Of a stretch of DNA of 64,000 nt, positions 55,225 through 64,000 are shown piece by piece. The stretch's first letter is position 1. Each line of letters starts with the position of its first letter. The notes below the pieces were generated by a model. It had not been told where the DNA came from. It saw only the letters and a program-made list of their open reading frames with translations, and ran no database searches. The position numbers and the translations under genes are program-made. This DNA comes from Callorhinus ursinus (taxonomy: Eukaryota > Chordata > Mammalia > Carnivora > Otariidae), in contig NW_020312817.1 of the NCBI RefSeq assembly GCF_003265705.1, positions 45,511,113 through 45,575,112 of the forward strand. The letters are read 5' to 3'.

Positions 55225-55968
55225 ATTAAAGAACACCACAAAATGTTTGACACTCCTCCCATCAAGAGATGAGATCTATGTCTTCACATTTTGAATCTGG
55301 GCAGACCCTGTGACTGTTCTGACAAACAATACAGTGCAAGTATCAGTGGGCCTATTTCCAGGCTTGAGTCTAAGAAATCAGAAGCTTCTGCTTTCTCTTC
55401 TTTGGAATACTAACACTTGGAGCATGCTATAGACTGAATGTTTGTGACCTCCCAAAATTCATATGTTGAAGCCCTAAATCACAATGCGATGCTATTTGAA
55501 AGTGGGATCTCTTGAAGATAATTAAGCTTAGCTTGGCTAAATTTATTAGATTAAGGGTGGGGTCCTCCGGATAGGATTAGCACCCTCATAAGAATAGGAA
55601 AATAAGATTTCTCTGCACCAAGGAAAGGCAACGTGAGCACACAGCCAGAAGGTCATTTGCAAGCTAGGAAGACGGCCCTCACAAGATCCAAATCTGCCAG
55701 CACCTTGATCTTTGATGCTTCAGCCTCCAGAACTGTAATAAATAAATGTCTGTTGTTTAAACCACTTAGTTTATGGTATTTTGTTATAGCAACCTTAGCT
55801 AAGACAGAACCCTAAAACCACCATCTGACTACAACCACATGAGAGACTCCAAGTAAGGAATACCAAACAAGTCCAATGAACCCATAGAACCATGAGTTAT
55901 ATGAATACATTTTAGTTTTAAGCACTAAGTTTTGGGGTTGTTTATTATGCAGAAATAGGTAAACAGAT
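55225..55968 (+). mobile_element. MLT1-like MaLR LTR relic, interrupted by a second LTR
   Basis: Left part TGACACTCCTCCCATCAAGAGATGAG, GAATCTGGGCAGACCCTGTGAC, and right part after 55806 ACCACCATCTGACTACAACCACATGAGAGACTCC, GAACCATGAG, TTTTAAGCACTAAGTTTTGGGGTTGTTTATTATGCAG are the two halves of one MaLR-type LTR. Exact subfamily uncertain. Non-coding and ancient. Confidence 0.65.
55435..55806 (+). mobile_element. MaLR solo LTR (MLT1A/MST-like), nested
   Basis: Begins TGCTATAGACTGAATGTTTGTG with CCCAAAATTCATATGTTGAAGCCCTAA, contains CACAGCCAGAAGG and AGCACCTTGATCTTTGATGC, the polyadenylation-type AATAAATAAATGTCTGTTG, and ends TTTTGTTATAGCAACC ... CTAAGACA. TG...CA termini are retained and the length of about 372 bp fits the family. 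No internal retroviral sequence adjoins, so it is a solo LTR. Confidence 0.88.
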
Positions 55969-56039
55969 GGTAAATTCATAAGACTGAAAAGATGAAAACA
56001 TAGTGTCATTTAACAATTGTAGAGCATTTAAAAATGACA

Positions 56040-56190
56040 AGTTTTCTGAGCTCTATTTTTTTCATCTGAAAAGCTCTAATTTTCTTTTCTCAACTGAAGC
56101 TAATCTCATAAAGATGTCTTGAGATGTCCTAAAAATTATTAATAAACTACAAAGCACCTATAAAAGACAAAAGTTATTATTATGAATATT
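56040..56190 (+). repeat. MIR SINE relic
   Basis: TTTTTTTCATCTGAAAAGCTC, TAATCTCATAAAGATGTCTTGAGATG, ATTAATAAACTACAAAGCACCTATAAAAG and TTATTATTATG resemble the 3' half of MIR. Confidence 0.55.
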
Positions 56191-57515
56191 TTATTAACAG
56201 ATACCTACTATAAATTATAGTTGTTTTCAAAGCCAGAAGGTGGGCTGGAAATATTAGAAATAGTAATGAAAACATTTAGAAACCAGCTAATTGTGATTTC
56301 CTGGATATATAGCTAAGGAACTATATCAATCATCTCTTCTGTAACAATCAATGTGCTCCTGAAAACTATACCAAATATTGGTATATTCACAAATATAAAG
56401 CACAGATGTTTGGAATCACCTCATTTTGTTTATGGAAGATTTTAATACTGACATCAATAAATAAAAATTCTGACCAAGTGTGTGCTGTTATCTTAGGTAG
56501 TTTCAGAAAGTTCTGCTGTCAACTACTGAAACTGTGAAATGCACATGTAAAAGCAGAGAAAAGGCAAATACAGGTGTTTTTTGTTAATGTCAAATAAGCA
56601 ATATACTGAACAGCAAAATAGCACTAAGTGGGACTGTTTTTGCAATAATAACAGAGGACTTCAGAGGAGTACTCACAGTTGACAAAGGAGTTCTTTGTTA
56701 TTTTACTTGATTTCTGTGTCAGTTGGGGATATTTATTCGCAAGAAATTCTCAGTAATGCAATAGAAAAACATAATTTATTCCAAGTATATAGGTTAGCTC
56801 ACAGAAATGAAGAAAGTTGGAAAAATGAAGGCTATGGAGGACAAGAATCACCGTTGTCAGGGGATCTGGAAGTAGGAATGATTGGTTAGTATCTTTAGAT
56901 TGTGACCATGGGAACCAGCTTCTTCACCTGAGTCATCTGATGGAAATGTAAATTCCCAGGTAAGAGGGTCTGATTGGTGCTTTGGGTCACAAGCCACTTC
57001 TGATCTGTGGAATACTGCACCTGACCGACAGTTCCACCAAGTCTTCTTACAATCACGGAGACGTGGTGCTTCTCTTAGTTTAAATTCTCCAGAAGCATAT
57101 CCTGAGATGACAATTTACCTGCAAATGATGCTTTAAGTGCTCCTGGGAAAAACTTATAAGGATGTGGGAAGGGAGGAGAACACGGAGGAAGAAGTCAACC
57201 AGGAGTGGGATACCAGGAAAGTTATCTCCGGGGTAGCTTCAGCTTGATCCTGCAGGGGAGCTCCCAGATGCAAGTGGAGTCTAGGGTCATCTCAACAGGA
57301 TTTCATAGCTCTGTACGCACTCTCACTGGCTATGGGCTTTCTCTGGAGAGGGGAAATCGTAAATCGCCAGGCACTTTTGTCTTTTTTGGGCATGCAAGGC
57401 AAAGTGTGCTAGTAGACCAAATAAACCAAGGGCAGTCCTTCAGAAAAAGCTGCCAAAAGGGCATGTGGCAGAGCACACACACACAAAAAAAGAGTAAATG
57501 TGGCCTAAGGAATTC
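56191..57515. other. Unassigned non-coding sequence
   Basis: No gene was recognised. The 163-codon ORF at 57205-57696 reads 110 codons of unassigned DNA and then an antisense SINE (the IYLFILERG-type translation is a common SINE artefact), so it is not a gene. 57050-57500 may be an ancient unclassified repeat. Confidence 0.45.
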
Positions 57516-57529
57516 TGGGAGCTGTACTT

Positions 57530-57746
57530 TTTTTTTCTTTAAGATATATTTATTTATTTTAGAGAGAGGGAGTGCCTGGGGTGTACATGAGTGGAGGGAG
57601 GGGCAGAGGGAACAGGAGAGAAGCAGAGTCCCCGCTCAGCACGGAGCCTGGGGTTCAATGGGGTTCAATCCCACAATTTATGAGATCAAGACCTGAGCCA
57701 AAACCAAGAATCAGCTGTTCAACTGACTGAGCCACCCAGGCACCCA
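57530..57746 (-). mobile_element. SINEC, older subfamily, minus strand
   Basis: TTTAAGATATATTTATTTATTTTAGAG, GAAGCAGAGTCCCCGCTCAGCACGGAGCC, TTCAATCCCACAA, GCCAAAACCAAGAATCAGCTG and GAGCCACCCAGGCACCC. The AAAACCAAGAATC motif marks the older subfamily. TSD TGGGAGCTRTACTT at 57516-57529 and 57747-57760. A 10 bp tandem duplication (GGGGTTCAAT) occupies 57650-57669. Confidence 0.95.
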
Positions 57747-57764
57747 TGGGAGCTATACTTCTTT

Positions 57765-57980
57765 TTTTTTTTTTTTAAAGATTTTTATTTATTTATTTGA
57801 CAGAGACGCAGTGAGAGAGGGAACACAAGCAAGGGGAGGGGCAGAGGGAGAAGCAGGCTGGAGCAGGGAGCCCAATGCAGGGCTCGATGTGGGGCTCAAT
57901 GTGGGGCTTGATCCCAGGACCCTGGGATCATGACCTGAGCCGAAGGCAGATGCTCAACGACTGAGCCACCCAGGTGCCCC
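57765..57980 (-). mobile_element. SINEC, younger subfamily, inserted in the neighbour's TSD
   Basis: T-run, AAAGATTTTTATTTATTTATTTGACAGAG, GTGAGAGAGGGAACACAAGC, GATCCCAGGACCCTGGG, CCGAAGGCAGATGCTCAACG and GAGCCACCCAGGTGCCCC. The TSD GGRAGCTATACTTCTTT is at 57748-57764 and 57981-57997, overlapping the right TSD of the preceding SINE. An internal 12-13 bp unit is present three times (57874-57910). Confidence 0.96.
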
Positions 57981-58059
57981 GGAAGCTATACTTCTTTAAA
58001 GGAAAACTGAAGATGCTAGGTAAATGAAAACAATAAAAAGCCCATTGTAACATTCAAAC

Positions 58060-58170
58060 CACTTAGTGAGATTATAATCTTTATTTTCCCAGTTTTGAAA
58101 CCCAGGGAAGTTAATTGTCTTGTCACTGATTTAGTGGTAAGACCAGGACCCACTGGGCCAGTGTTTTTTT
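58060..58170 (+). repeat. MIR SINE relic
   Basis: TTATTTTCCCAGTTTTGAAACCCAGGGAAGTTAATTGTCTTGTCACTGATTTAGTGGTAAGACCAGGACCCA fits the MIR segment (CATTTTACAGATGAGGAAAC ... GTTAAGTAACTTG ... CACACAGCTAGTAAG). Confidence 0.6.
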
Positions 58171-60035
58171 CATCATATCCTAAAACAACTGGCTTGGCTG
58201 CATTATGTATTTCATTTGTTTTTTGCTTTAGAAATGGCCAATCATTTTGGCAGAGGGCATTGCACAATGTTTGTGCAATGTTCTCACACACATTCTAGTT
58301 AATAGACTCTCCTATAGAGCTTTCCAACACAGACTTTGTGGCTCCCACACACAAGGATGAAAATAGAGTCCCAGTTAGGATTTAAGAAGCTATTTGTTAG
58401 GACGGGTACATATACCTTACCAGAAGAGGCAGATAATTATGGGTATATGAGAAGGAAAAGACATGCAATTCTTTCACTGTACTTAAAACAAGAGTGAAAG
58501 TTTTTATCCCTCAGCAAAATAATGGCAGGAGGGAAGAAAAGTTTTGGAAGGGATGACCTTCTGCATCCTATAGACCACAATTTCAAATGGCTATTTTAGT
58601 GTTGAAAACAAAGGCATGCAAATAAGAATACAAGATATCACTACCCCTTTCTTAGCATGTCAGGAATGGAGAAGAGCAAAAGGGGAGAATTAACCTTGAC
58701 AGTTCCATGTCCTAACAAATGAGCATAAAACTCCATTGTCATTCAAGGAAACATTCTGAGAAAGTGGGCTCACTCCATGGTGCTTCATTTCTTAAGCACC
58801 ACAAGAGTGCTTAATAAATAAAAGGAAAGAGGATTTCCCCAGAAGGAAAGATCAATTTTATTTTTCCCATAAATCCCACACATTTGCAGTCAGAGCTGTC
58901 TATATAATTTGTGGGGCCCCGTGCAAAATGGAAATGTGGGCCATTGTTCAAGAAGCAGGAAAAATAAGTGTCCCTAAAGGTTCTACAGTATAAGCCTTTC
59001 TCCTTTCTTCTGAGGTCTCTATTGCAACCAATTTTTATATTATTTATTGTCTGGATCTTCTAGATGCCTGTGTTTCTCTGTTCTCTTCTGGGTACATTTT
59101 CCATCCCATCCTAGGTGGTCTGTCCTTTAGCCACAACAGGAGACATGGCCTTGTTCCTGCTATTCTCTGACATATTGTCTGATGGCTTCAACCTGGACAA
59201 TCTAGCCAGTCCCTGACACTCCTCCTCATTGGCATAGGATGGGGAAATATAAGTTTAATGCAGATAATTACATGGGAGGTAGGGGAAGTCTCTTACTAGA
59301 GGGAGCTGGGACTCTTTCTTTGTGTTTATTTTCTAAGCAGAAAATTATGATTTAATGGTTTCACTAAATAAGTATAACCAAGACTTAGGTTTTTCAATAT
59401 GCATAGCTAATAAAATGCATTTTCAAAAGTTATGACAACTACCTTTTTATTTTTTCTATCTTGGGCTTGGGCACATTATTTTTGGATTGTGAGGCATACA
59501 TAGGCCCTCTTTATGTCTGGCCTGAAAATATGCTTTTGCGGTCCATCTTATCCTTTCTACTTCTAGAATAGTGCCTTTGCCCATTGCTTCCTCCCTAATC
59601 TCTCCCCATCAACAGAGAGAAGAGCTAAGTTGTATTTTTCTTGCTCAGTTTGGACTTGATTGGTGATTGCCAGCACTGTCCCTGGGGCTGCTGCTTAGGA
59701 TCCATTTTCATCCCTCATTATGCCAGTTCTTACAGACTTTCCCTCCATTTGTCTCATTTCCCCCTCAGTTGCCTTGCAGCCAGGCCTAGGCAGTAGAGTA
59801 GGAGCTAGAGCTGGTGAGGCCTTGGTTCTTCAACAGCCTGGACATCCTGATCTCCTCTTACAGAGTCCCTCAGCCACCCACCCACTCCCAAGTATTCTGT
59901 AAAAGGGAGGCCTGCATTTTCAAATGAAATCTTATATACAGAGGTTTTAACAAATCAAAAGCAGCAAAATCCCAGAGCAGGCCATCTTAGCCAACCCTCA
60001 CCCACACCTCCCACCTCTAGCAGGCTTCAGAGTAC
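58171..60035. other. Unassigned non-coding sequence
   Basis: No gene or confident repeat was recognised. A 10 bp-arm hairpin lies at 58258-58280. Confidence 0.5.
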
Positions 60036-60039
60036 AGTT

Positions 60040-60195
60040 AGAAATCACTGATGGGGCTGAACTTTTCATTTCACAGACAAAGAAAAGGGAAGTCTTGGTA
60101 ACTTGCTCAAAACTGCAAAGCTTATAAATCACAGAAGCTAGGTCTACCAATTCCAAATCCAGGGGACTTCTTTTCTCAAATGGTTGAAGGACAGC
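60040..60195 (+). repeat. MIR SINE relic
   Basis: TTTCATTTCACAGACAAAGAAAAGGG, GTCTTGGTAACTTGCTCAAAACTGCAAAGCTTATAAATCACAGAAGCTAGG and CCAATTCCAAATCCAGGGG follow the MIR 3' half. The 112-codon minus ORF at 59998-60336 crosses this relic and is spurious. Confidence 0.72.
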
Positions 60196-60324
60196 TGTGG
60201 GTAAATAAAGTAAATTGAATCCACAAAAGCACAAAAACACCATTCTGTAGTTACTTAATGGTGATGGTTCCATTGCACTATTTTCCCCCCTGTTCTTAAA
60301 AGCATCATTAAAGTACAAGTTTTG

Positions 60325-60500
60325 GGGGCCAGACATGCATAGTTTTGAATCCTATATCTGCCTATAGGTGACTTGAATTGGGCATCTTTGAGGCTTAATA
60401 CCTTATGTTTAAAATGGGGATATAACATCTATATCATAGGGCTTTTATAGAGATTAAATAGTACAATTAGGCATAGAGCTCAGTGAAGGAAAAGGTAGGA
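60325..60500 (+). repeat. MIR SINE relic
   Basis: GGGGGCCAGACATGCATAGTTTTGAATCC, GGTGACTTGAATTGGGCATCTTTGAGGC, TTATGTTTAAAATGGGGATATAACATC, AGGGCTTTTATAGAGATTAAATAG and GCATAGAGCTCAG: complete MIR order. Confidence 0.82.
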
Positions 60501-61393
60501 ACCTCATATCTCCCTGAGAAAGCCACTAGTGAGGCGATTCCCAGACACCCAGATACTTCAGGCTGCACTGCTATCTTGCCTGCCCCTAGGCTATGTCCTG
60601 ACCTCCTCACATGATTACCACAAAAGACTGTCCTTTGGTGTAGGGCTTACCATAGCTAGTGTTGGGGGTGGGTTTTGCTTTTAATAAGCAAACACAATGT
60701 GACAGAGATCCAATCAACTGTGTAGATTTAAAAAGGCAAGCCAGAGCAGCCCACATACTCAACAAGATAAGAATGATAAATAGCTTTTAATAAAAAAGGA
60801 ATATTCTACTGCATACAATTTCCTTTAAACTGTCTCACATCTCTCTAGGCTGCTGCCACTGCTGTTACAATCTTGTTGCAAGCAGATTTGGAAGGGTATA
60901 TTCAGTTTAAAGTATCATCCAAAGAACTGAGTATTTAGGAAACAAAATGATCCTACACTTCATCTTTTCAGCAGACAGCTCCTTTGTGATTTTCTGGTCT
61001 GAGATCCAAAGACCCACTCTCATCAGTGCAAGAAACAGAGTGGATGGGTGCAATTCTAGCTGCGCAAAATAGCAAATATGAAGTGTGTGTGTGTTTGCAC
61101 ACATGCATTTGTTTGAATGGGCAGGCTCAGAGGGTAAGTATATGAATGTGGCTTATAATGACTACAGTGAAAAAAGTAAAAACAGGCAAAAATTCCCATC
61201 CTACGTACATGGTATTCCCTTTTCTTGATAGGGAAATACAGGTGGGCTATGACATTTTTTTATTGTAATCAAGGTAATCATTACTGCAAGAGAAGATACA
61301 TAATTTCCAAACTAAGGGGAAAATAGGATAAAAATATCTTCAGAAAACCACCAAAAGACAAAGAAAAAATAGCAAAAGTTATCAATACACAAT
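60501..61393. other. Unassigned non-coding sequence
   Basis: No gene was recognised. The A-rich part from 61150 may be the upstream part of the old L1 seen at 61630, but too diverged to call. A short (GT) run lies at about 61083-61093. Confidence 0.45.
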
Positions 61394-61405
61394 AATACAT
61401 GTTAC

Positions 61406-61598
61406 GGGCTCCTGGGTGGCTCAGTTGGTTAAACGACTGCCTTCGGCTCAGGTCATGATCTTGGAGTCCCGGGATCGAGTCCCGCATAGGGCTCCTTGCT
61501 CAGCGGGGAGTCTGCTTCTCCCTCTGACCCTCTTCCCTCTCATGCTCTCTATCTCTCATTCTCTCTCTCTCAAATAAATAAATAAAATCTTTAAAAAA
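61406..61598 (+). mobile_element. SINEC, young copy with intact pol III boxes
   Basis: Perfect 12 bp TSD AATACATGTTAC (61394-61405, 61599-61610). Head GGGCTCCTGGGTGGC, A box TGGCTCAGTTGG at 61417-61428, B box GATCGAGTC at 61473-61481, (TC)n and CTCAAATAAATAAATAAAATC tail. Both boxes match tRNA promoter consensus. Confidence 0.97.
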
Positions 61599-61629
61599 AA
61601 TACATGTTACAACTGACATAAATAGAAGA

Positions 61630-62830
61630 TTAAGAATGAATGTAGATATTCAGGTAAATCAAATGCAAACAAAAGGAAAGTACGGGTAGCAATATTGATA
61701 TCAGACAAAACAGAATTCACACAAAAATATTACATTGGACAAAAGATACAGAGTGACTATAAATACACACACACGTGTGCATGCACACACATACATGATG
61801 GAATATTACTTAGCCATAAAAAAGAATGAAATCTTGCCATTTGCAATGACATGGATGGAGCCAGAGAGTACAATGCTAAGCAAAGTAAGTCAGTCAAAGA
61901 AAGACAAATACCATATGATCTCACTCATATGTGGAATTTAAGAAACAAAGCAAGGGGGAAAAAGAGACAGATGGAGACAAACCAAGAAACAGACTCTCAA
62001 CTATAGAGAACAAAGTGATGGTTACCAGAGGGGCAGGGGTGGGATGATGGGTGAAATAGGCAATGAGGATTAAGGAGTGCACATGTCGTGATGAAATGTT
62101 GAATCACTATATCATACACCTGAAACCGTAAAACACTGTATGTTAACTAACTGGAATTAAAATAAAAATCTAAAATAAAATAAAGTGCCAATTGCACGGC
62201 AAAAAATAACAACAACAATAACAAAAACAAACACAAAACAATATGTGGATCAAAGGAACTCAAACAAGAGTAGATACTATATGATTCCACTGTTATTTAT
62301 AATAACCAGCCTATGTTGAGGTGGTGGTCTTCGGGTAGGTGAGTTGGAAACTGATTGGAAACTATCAAAAAAGACTGTGTGATGATTATGTTTCTCTATA
62401 ACCTGTTTTGGGGATAGTTATAACAGTGTCTAAAATTTTCAAATTATATTGAACTGAACATTTAAGATATGTGCATTTCACTATATATAAAATATACCTA
62501 AGTAATAAAAGAAAAAAAATTACACTGGACAAAAGGATTTGCCTTGTACTATTGATGGTTATAATTTACAATAAATGCATAATATTCATTTTACTTTTAT
62601 GTACCCAATAAAATGGCATTGAAATATATAAAGCAAAAACTGTTAGAAAAATAAAGAAAATTCACCAAAATCATAACATTAGGATATTTTAGCACAACTC
62701 TTTCAACCTTGGATAGCTTAAGCTGATTAAGGAGATGAAATAAACAAACAAGTAAATACATAAGTGAGGATGCATAGGACTTTCTTGAATAAAATAATTA
62801 ACAAAATAAACAATTTGAACAGAAATCCTT
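61630..62830 (+). mobile_element. Old LINE-1 ORF2 5' part, split by a composite insertion
   Basis: GGTAGCAATATTGATATCAGACAAAACAGAATTC and, after the insert, TTTATGTACCCAATAAAATGG, CATTGAAATATATAAAGCAAAAACTGTTAG and ATTAGGATATTTTAGCACAACTCTTTC correspond to the endonuclease-to-linker part of L1 ORF2 (ATGCACCCAA...AAATACATAAAGCAAA...GACTTCAACAC). The split segments are 61630-61745 and 62536-62830. Non-coding now. Confidence 0.72.
61746..62518 (+). mobile_element. Composite L1 insertion: carnivore L1 3' end plus L1M-type 3' end
   Basis: One 17 bp TSD pair (ATTACAYTGGACAAAAG at 61729-61745 and 62519-62535) encloses two L1 3' ends. The first, to about 62186, has ATGGAATATTACTTAGCCATAAAAAAG, CATATGATCTCACTCATATGTGG, GGTTACCAGAGGGGCAG and TACACCTGAAACC. 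The second, about 62200-62518, ends AAGATATGTGCATTTCACTATATATAAAATATACC plus oligo(A). A nested insertion or a 3' transduction could explain it. Confidence 0.85.
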
Positions 62831-62869
62831 TCAATGGCTAGATTGTGTTCCTTGATCTGCTCTGCATTT

Positions 62870-63295
62870 ACTTCCTTAACCTATCTCTTTGTATTTGCAA
62901 GCTTGTACATTCTCATGTCAGCATATTTGCACATTTTTGTTCTCTCTTCCTAGAATACTTTTCCCAGATAACTTGAGTAGCTCACTCGCTCACCTTTAGG
63001 TCTTTATGCTGCCTGACCTCCTGCTTTACCCTTTATATACTGTGACCTAGCTCCCCCTCTCATGCTTCCAACCCCACTTCTCTGCTTTTTCATCTTTGGC
63101 TTTGTTCACTTTGTAAACATTGTGCTTTGAACATTGTTCACTCTGTGCATTTTCCTTATTATCTTTTTTGTTTTCTGTCCCCATGCTCCAAATATAAATT
63201 CTCTGAAGGCAGGGATTTTTATCTAATTTGTTCACTGTTGGACCCCCTAGAATAATGTCTGATACATAGCATGAACTCAATAAACATTTGTTGAG
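62870..63295 (+). repeat. L2 LINE 3' end, long
   Basis: TTCCTAGAATACTTTTCCCAG, CTCACTCGCTCACCTTTAGGTC, CAAATATAAATTCTCTGAAGGCAGGGATTTTTATCTAATTTG, CCTAGAATAATGTCTGATACATAGCATGAACTCAATAAACATTTGTTGAGT: the full L2 3' order on plus. The 77-codon minus-strand ORF within it is spurious. Confidence 0.9.
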
Positions 63296-64000
63296 TAAAT
63301 AAAATTTAATTTTTATATGCTCTCAGATTGATAAATGAGGACATACTAGGCAATAAGTAACACCTTGATATAGTCCAAATATTATAAAGTATATAGCTGC
63401 CTTTTAAATAATAACATAACATTATAATACTATCAGAAAAAATAATAACTTTAGAAAATTTTCCCTACAAAAATTATCTTTCCTAAAGGAGATCCTTCTT
63501 TCCTCAAATTCTGAGGGAACCTACAGTGGTTCAGGTTCCTCTAGAAACAGACCTAAGAAAAAGAGTTTATTTAGGTGGTTTAGGAAGTGCCAGCAGTGGA
63601 GGGAAAATGATACAGGAAAGCAAAAGCATTCAATGAAGGATGAATTATTAAACTGGCTATAAGGCTCTGTCATGGGTGCTGACTCCCACAAGGGAAACTA
63701 TGGAAAACCTTATCCCACTCAAGAAGCAAGGAAGCTGGGATATTTATACACCGACTCCCATCAGTCATTGATAAAGAGCTGAGGATGTTAATTTGTCTAG
63801 TGTTTCCGGCCAATTATAGACAGTTCTAGAAATGCAGACACTGGAAGTTTGAAAGCCCACCAAAATGACAGAGTCAGAGGAATAATGTTGGTGACTTGTC
63901 AACTTATGTTATAGAACTCCACACCATCCTGACATCCCAAATATGGGAGCATTCAGAAACTCCACCCTCAGTGATTCATAATAAGCAGCAATAATTCATA
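63296..64000. other. Unassigned non-coding sequence
   Basis: No gene was recognised. GGTTCCTCTAGAAACAGACC ... GTTTATTTAGGTGGTTTAGGAAGTGCC from 63530 resembles a known ancient mammalian repeat that I cannot name with confidence. Confidence 0.45.

Noticed and set aside
57205..57696. 163-codon plus-strand ORF as a possible gene
   Set aside because: Its C-terminal third is an antisense SINEC read-through and the remainder has no domain, splice context or start context.
59998..60336. 112-codon minus-strand ORF
   Set aside because: Antisense to a MIR relic and without domain features.

Overview
The window is mammalian, non-genic DNA from a carnivore, most likely an arctoid caniform (bear, seal or mustelid type). 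The main evidence is about sixteen tRNA-derived CAN SINEs (SINEC), whose heads resemble GGGGCGCCTGGGTGGCTCAG and whose bodies end in a (TC)n tract plus AATAAA-rich tail. Several are young enough to keep perfect 14-16 bp target-site duplications (TSDs). A carnivore-type LINE-1 3' end occurs as well. No exon, host coding gene, functional RNA gene, CpG island or bacterial-type feature could be supported. The open reading frames are short and coincide with repeats or chance runs.

Layout. 1-7 kb: mostly unassigned sequence with MIR and L2 relics, three SINEs and a dead processed copy of COPS9 on the minus strand near 5.0-5.4 kb. 7-20 kb: MIR/L2 relics, two hAT-type DNA transposon relics, L1 fragments (one L1 nested in another at 12.6-14.2 kb) and a repeat-free stretch at 18.6-18.9 kb rich in homeodomain and POU motifs. 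20-25 kb: a candidate LTR, a twin-primed (5'-inverted) L1 carrying a SINE, and a degenerate ERVL-MaLR internal region. 30-35 kb: an old L1 split by a younger 5'-truncated L1, then an antisense L1 end. 35-37 kb: two identical 127 bp segments 2,005 bp apart. 37.9-39.9 kb: a very old L1. 41-48 kb: SINEs, long antisense L2 relics, paired L1 3' ends inside one TSD pair, and (AT)n/(AG)n/(GATA)n tracts. 48-64 kb: L2 and MIR relics, nested MaLR LTRs, a SINE inserted into the target-site duplication of another SINE, and a composite L1 insertion.

Nothing here forms a cooperating gene system. The content is a layered insertion history: L2/MIR first, then L1M, MaLR and hAT elements, then carnivore L1s and several SINEC subfamilies. 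A few local rearrangements (a 29 bp perfect inverted repeat, a 127 bp identical duplication with an adjacent hairpin, small tandem duplications) look like replication template-switch events. Family names are assigned by eye from remembered consensus features and have not been checked by database search. I did not find an undescribed functional system. The findings below are the parts I consider most worth checking.
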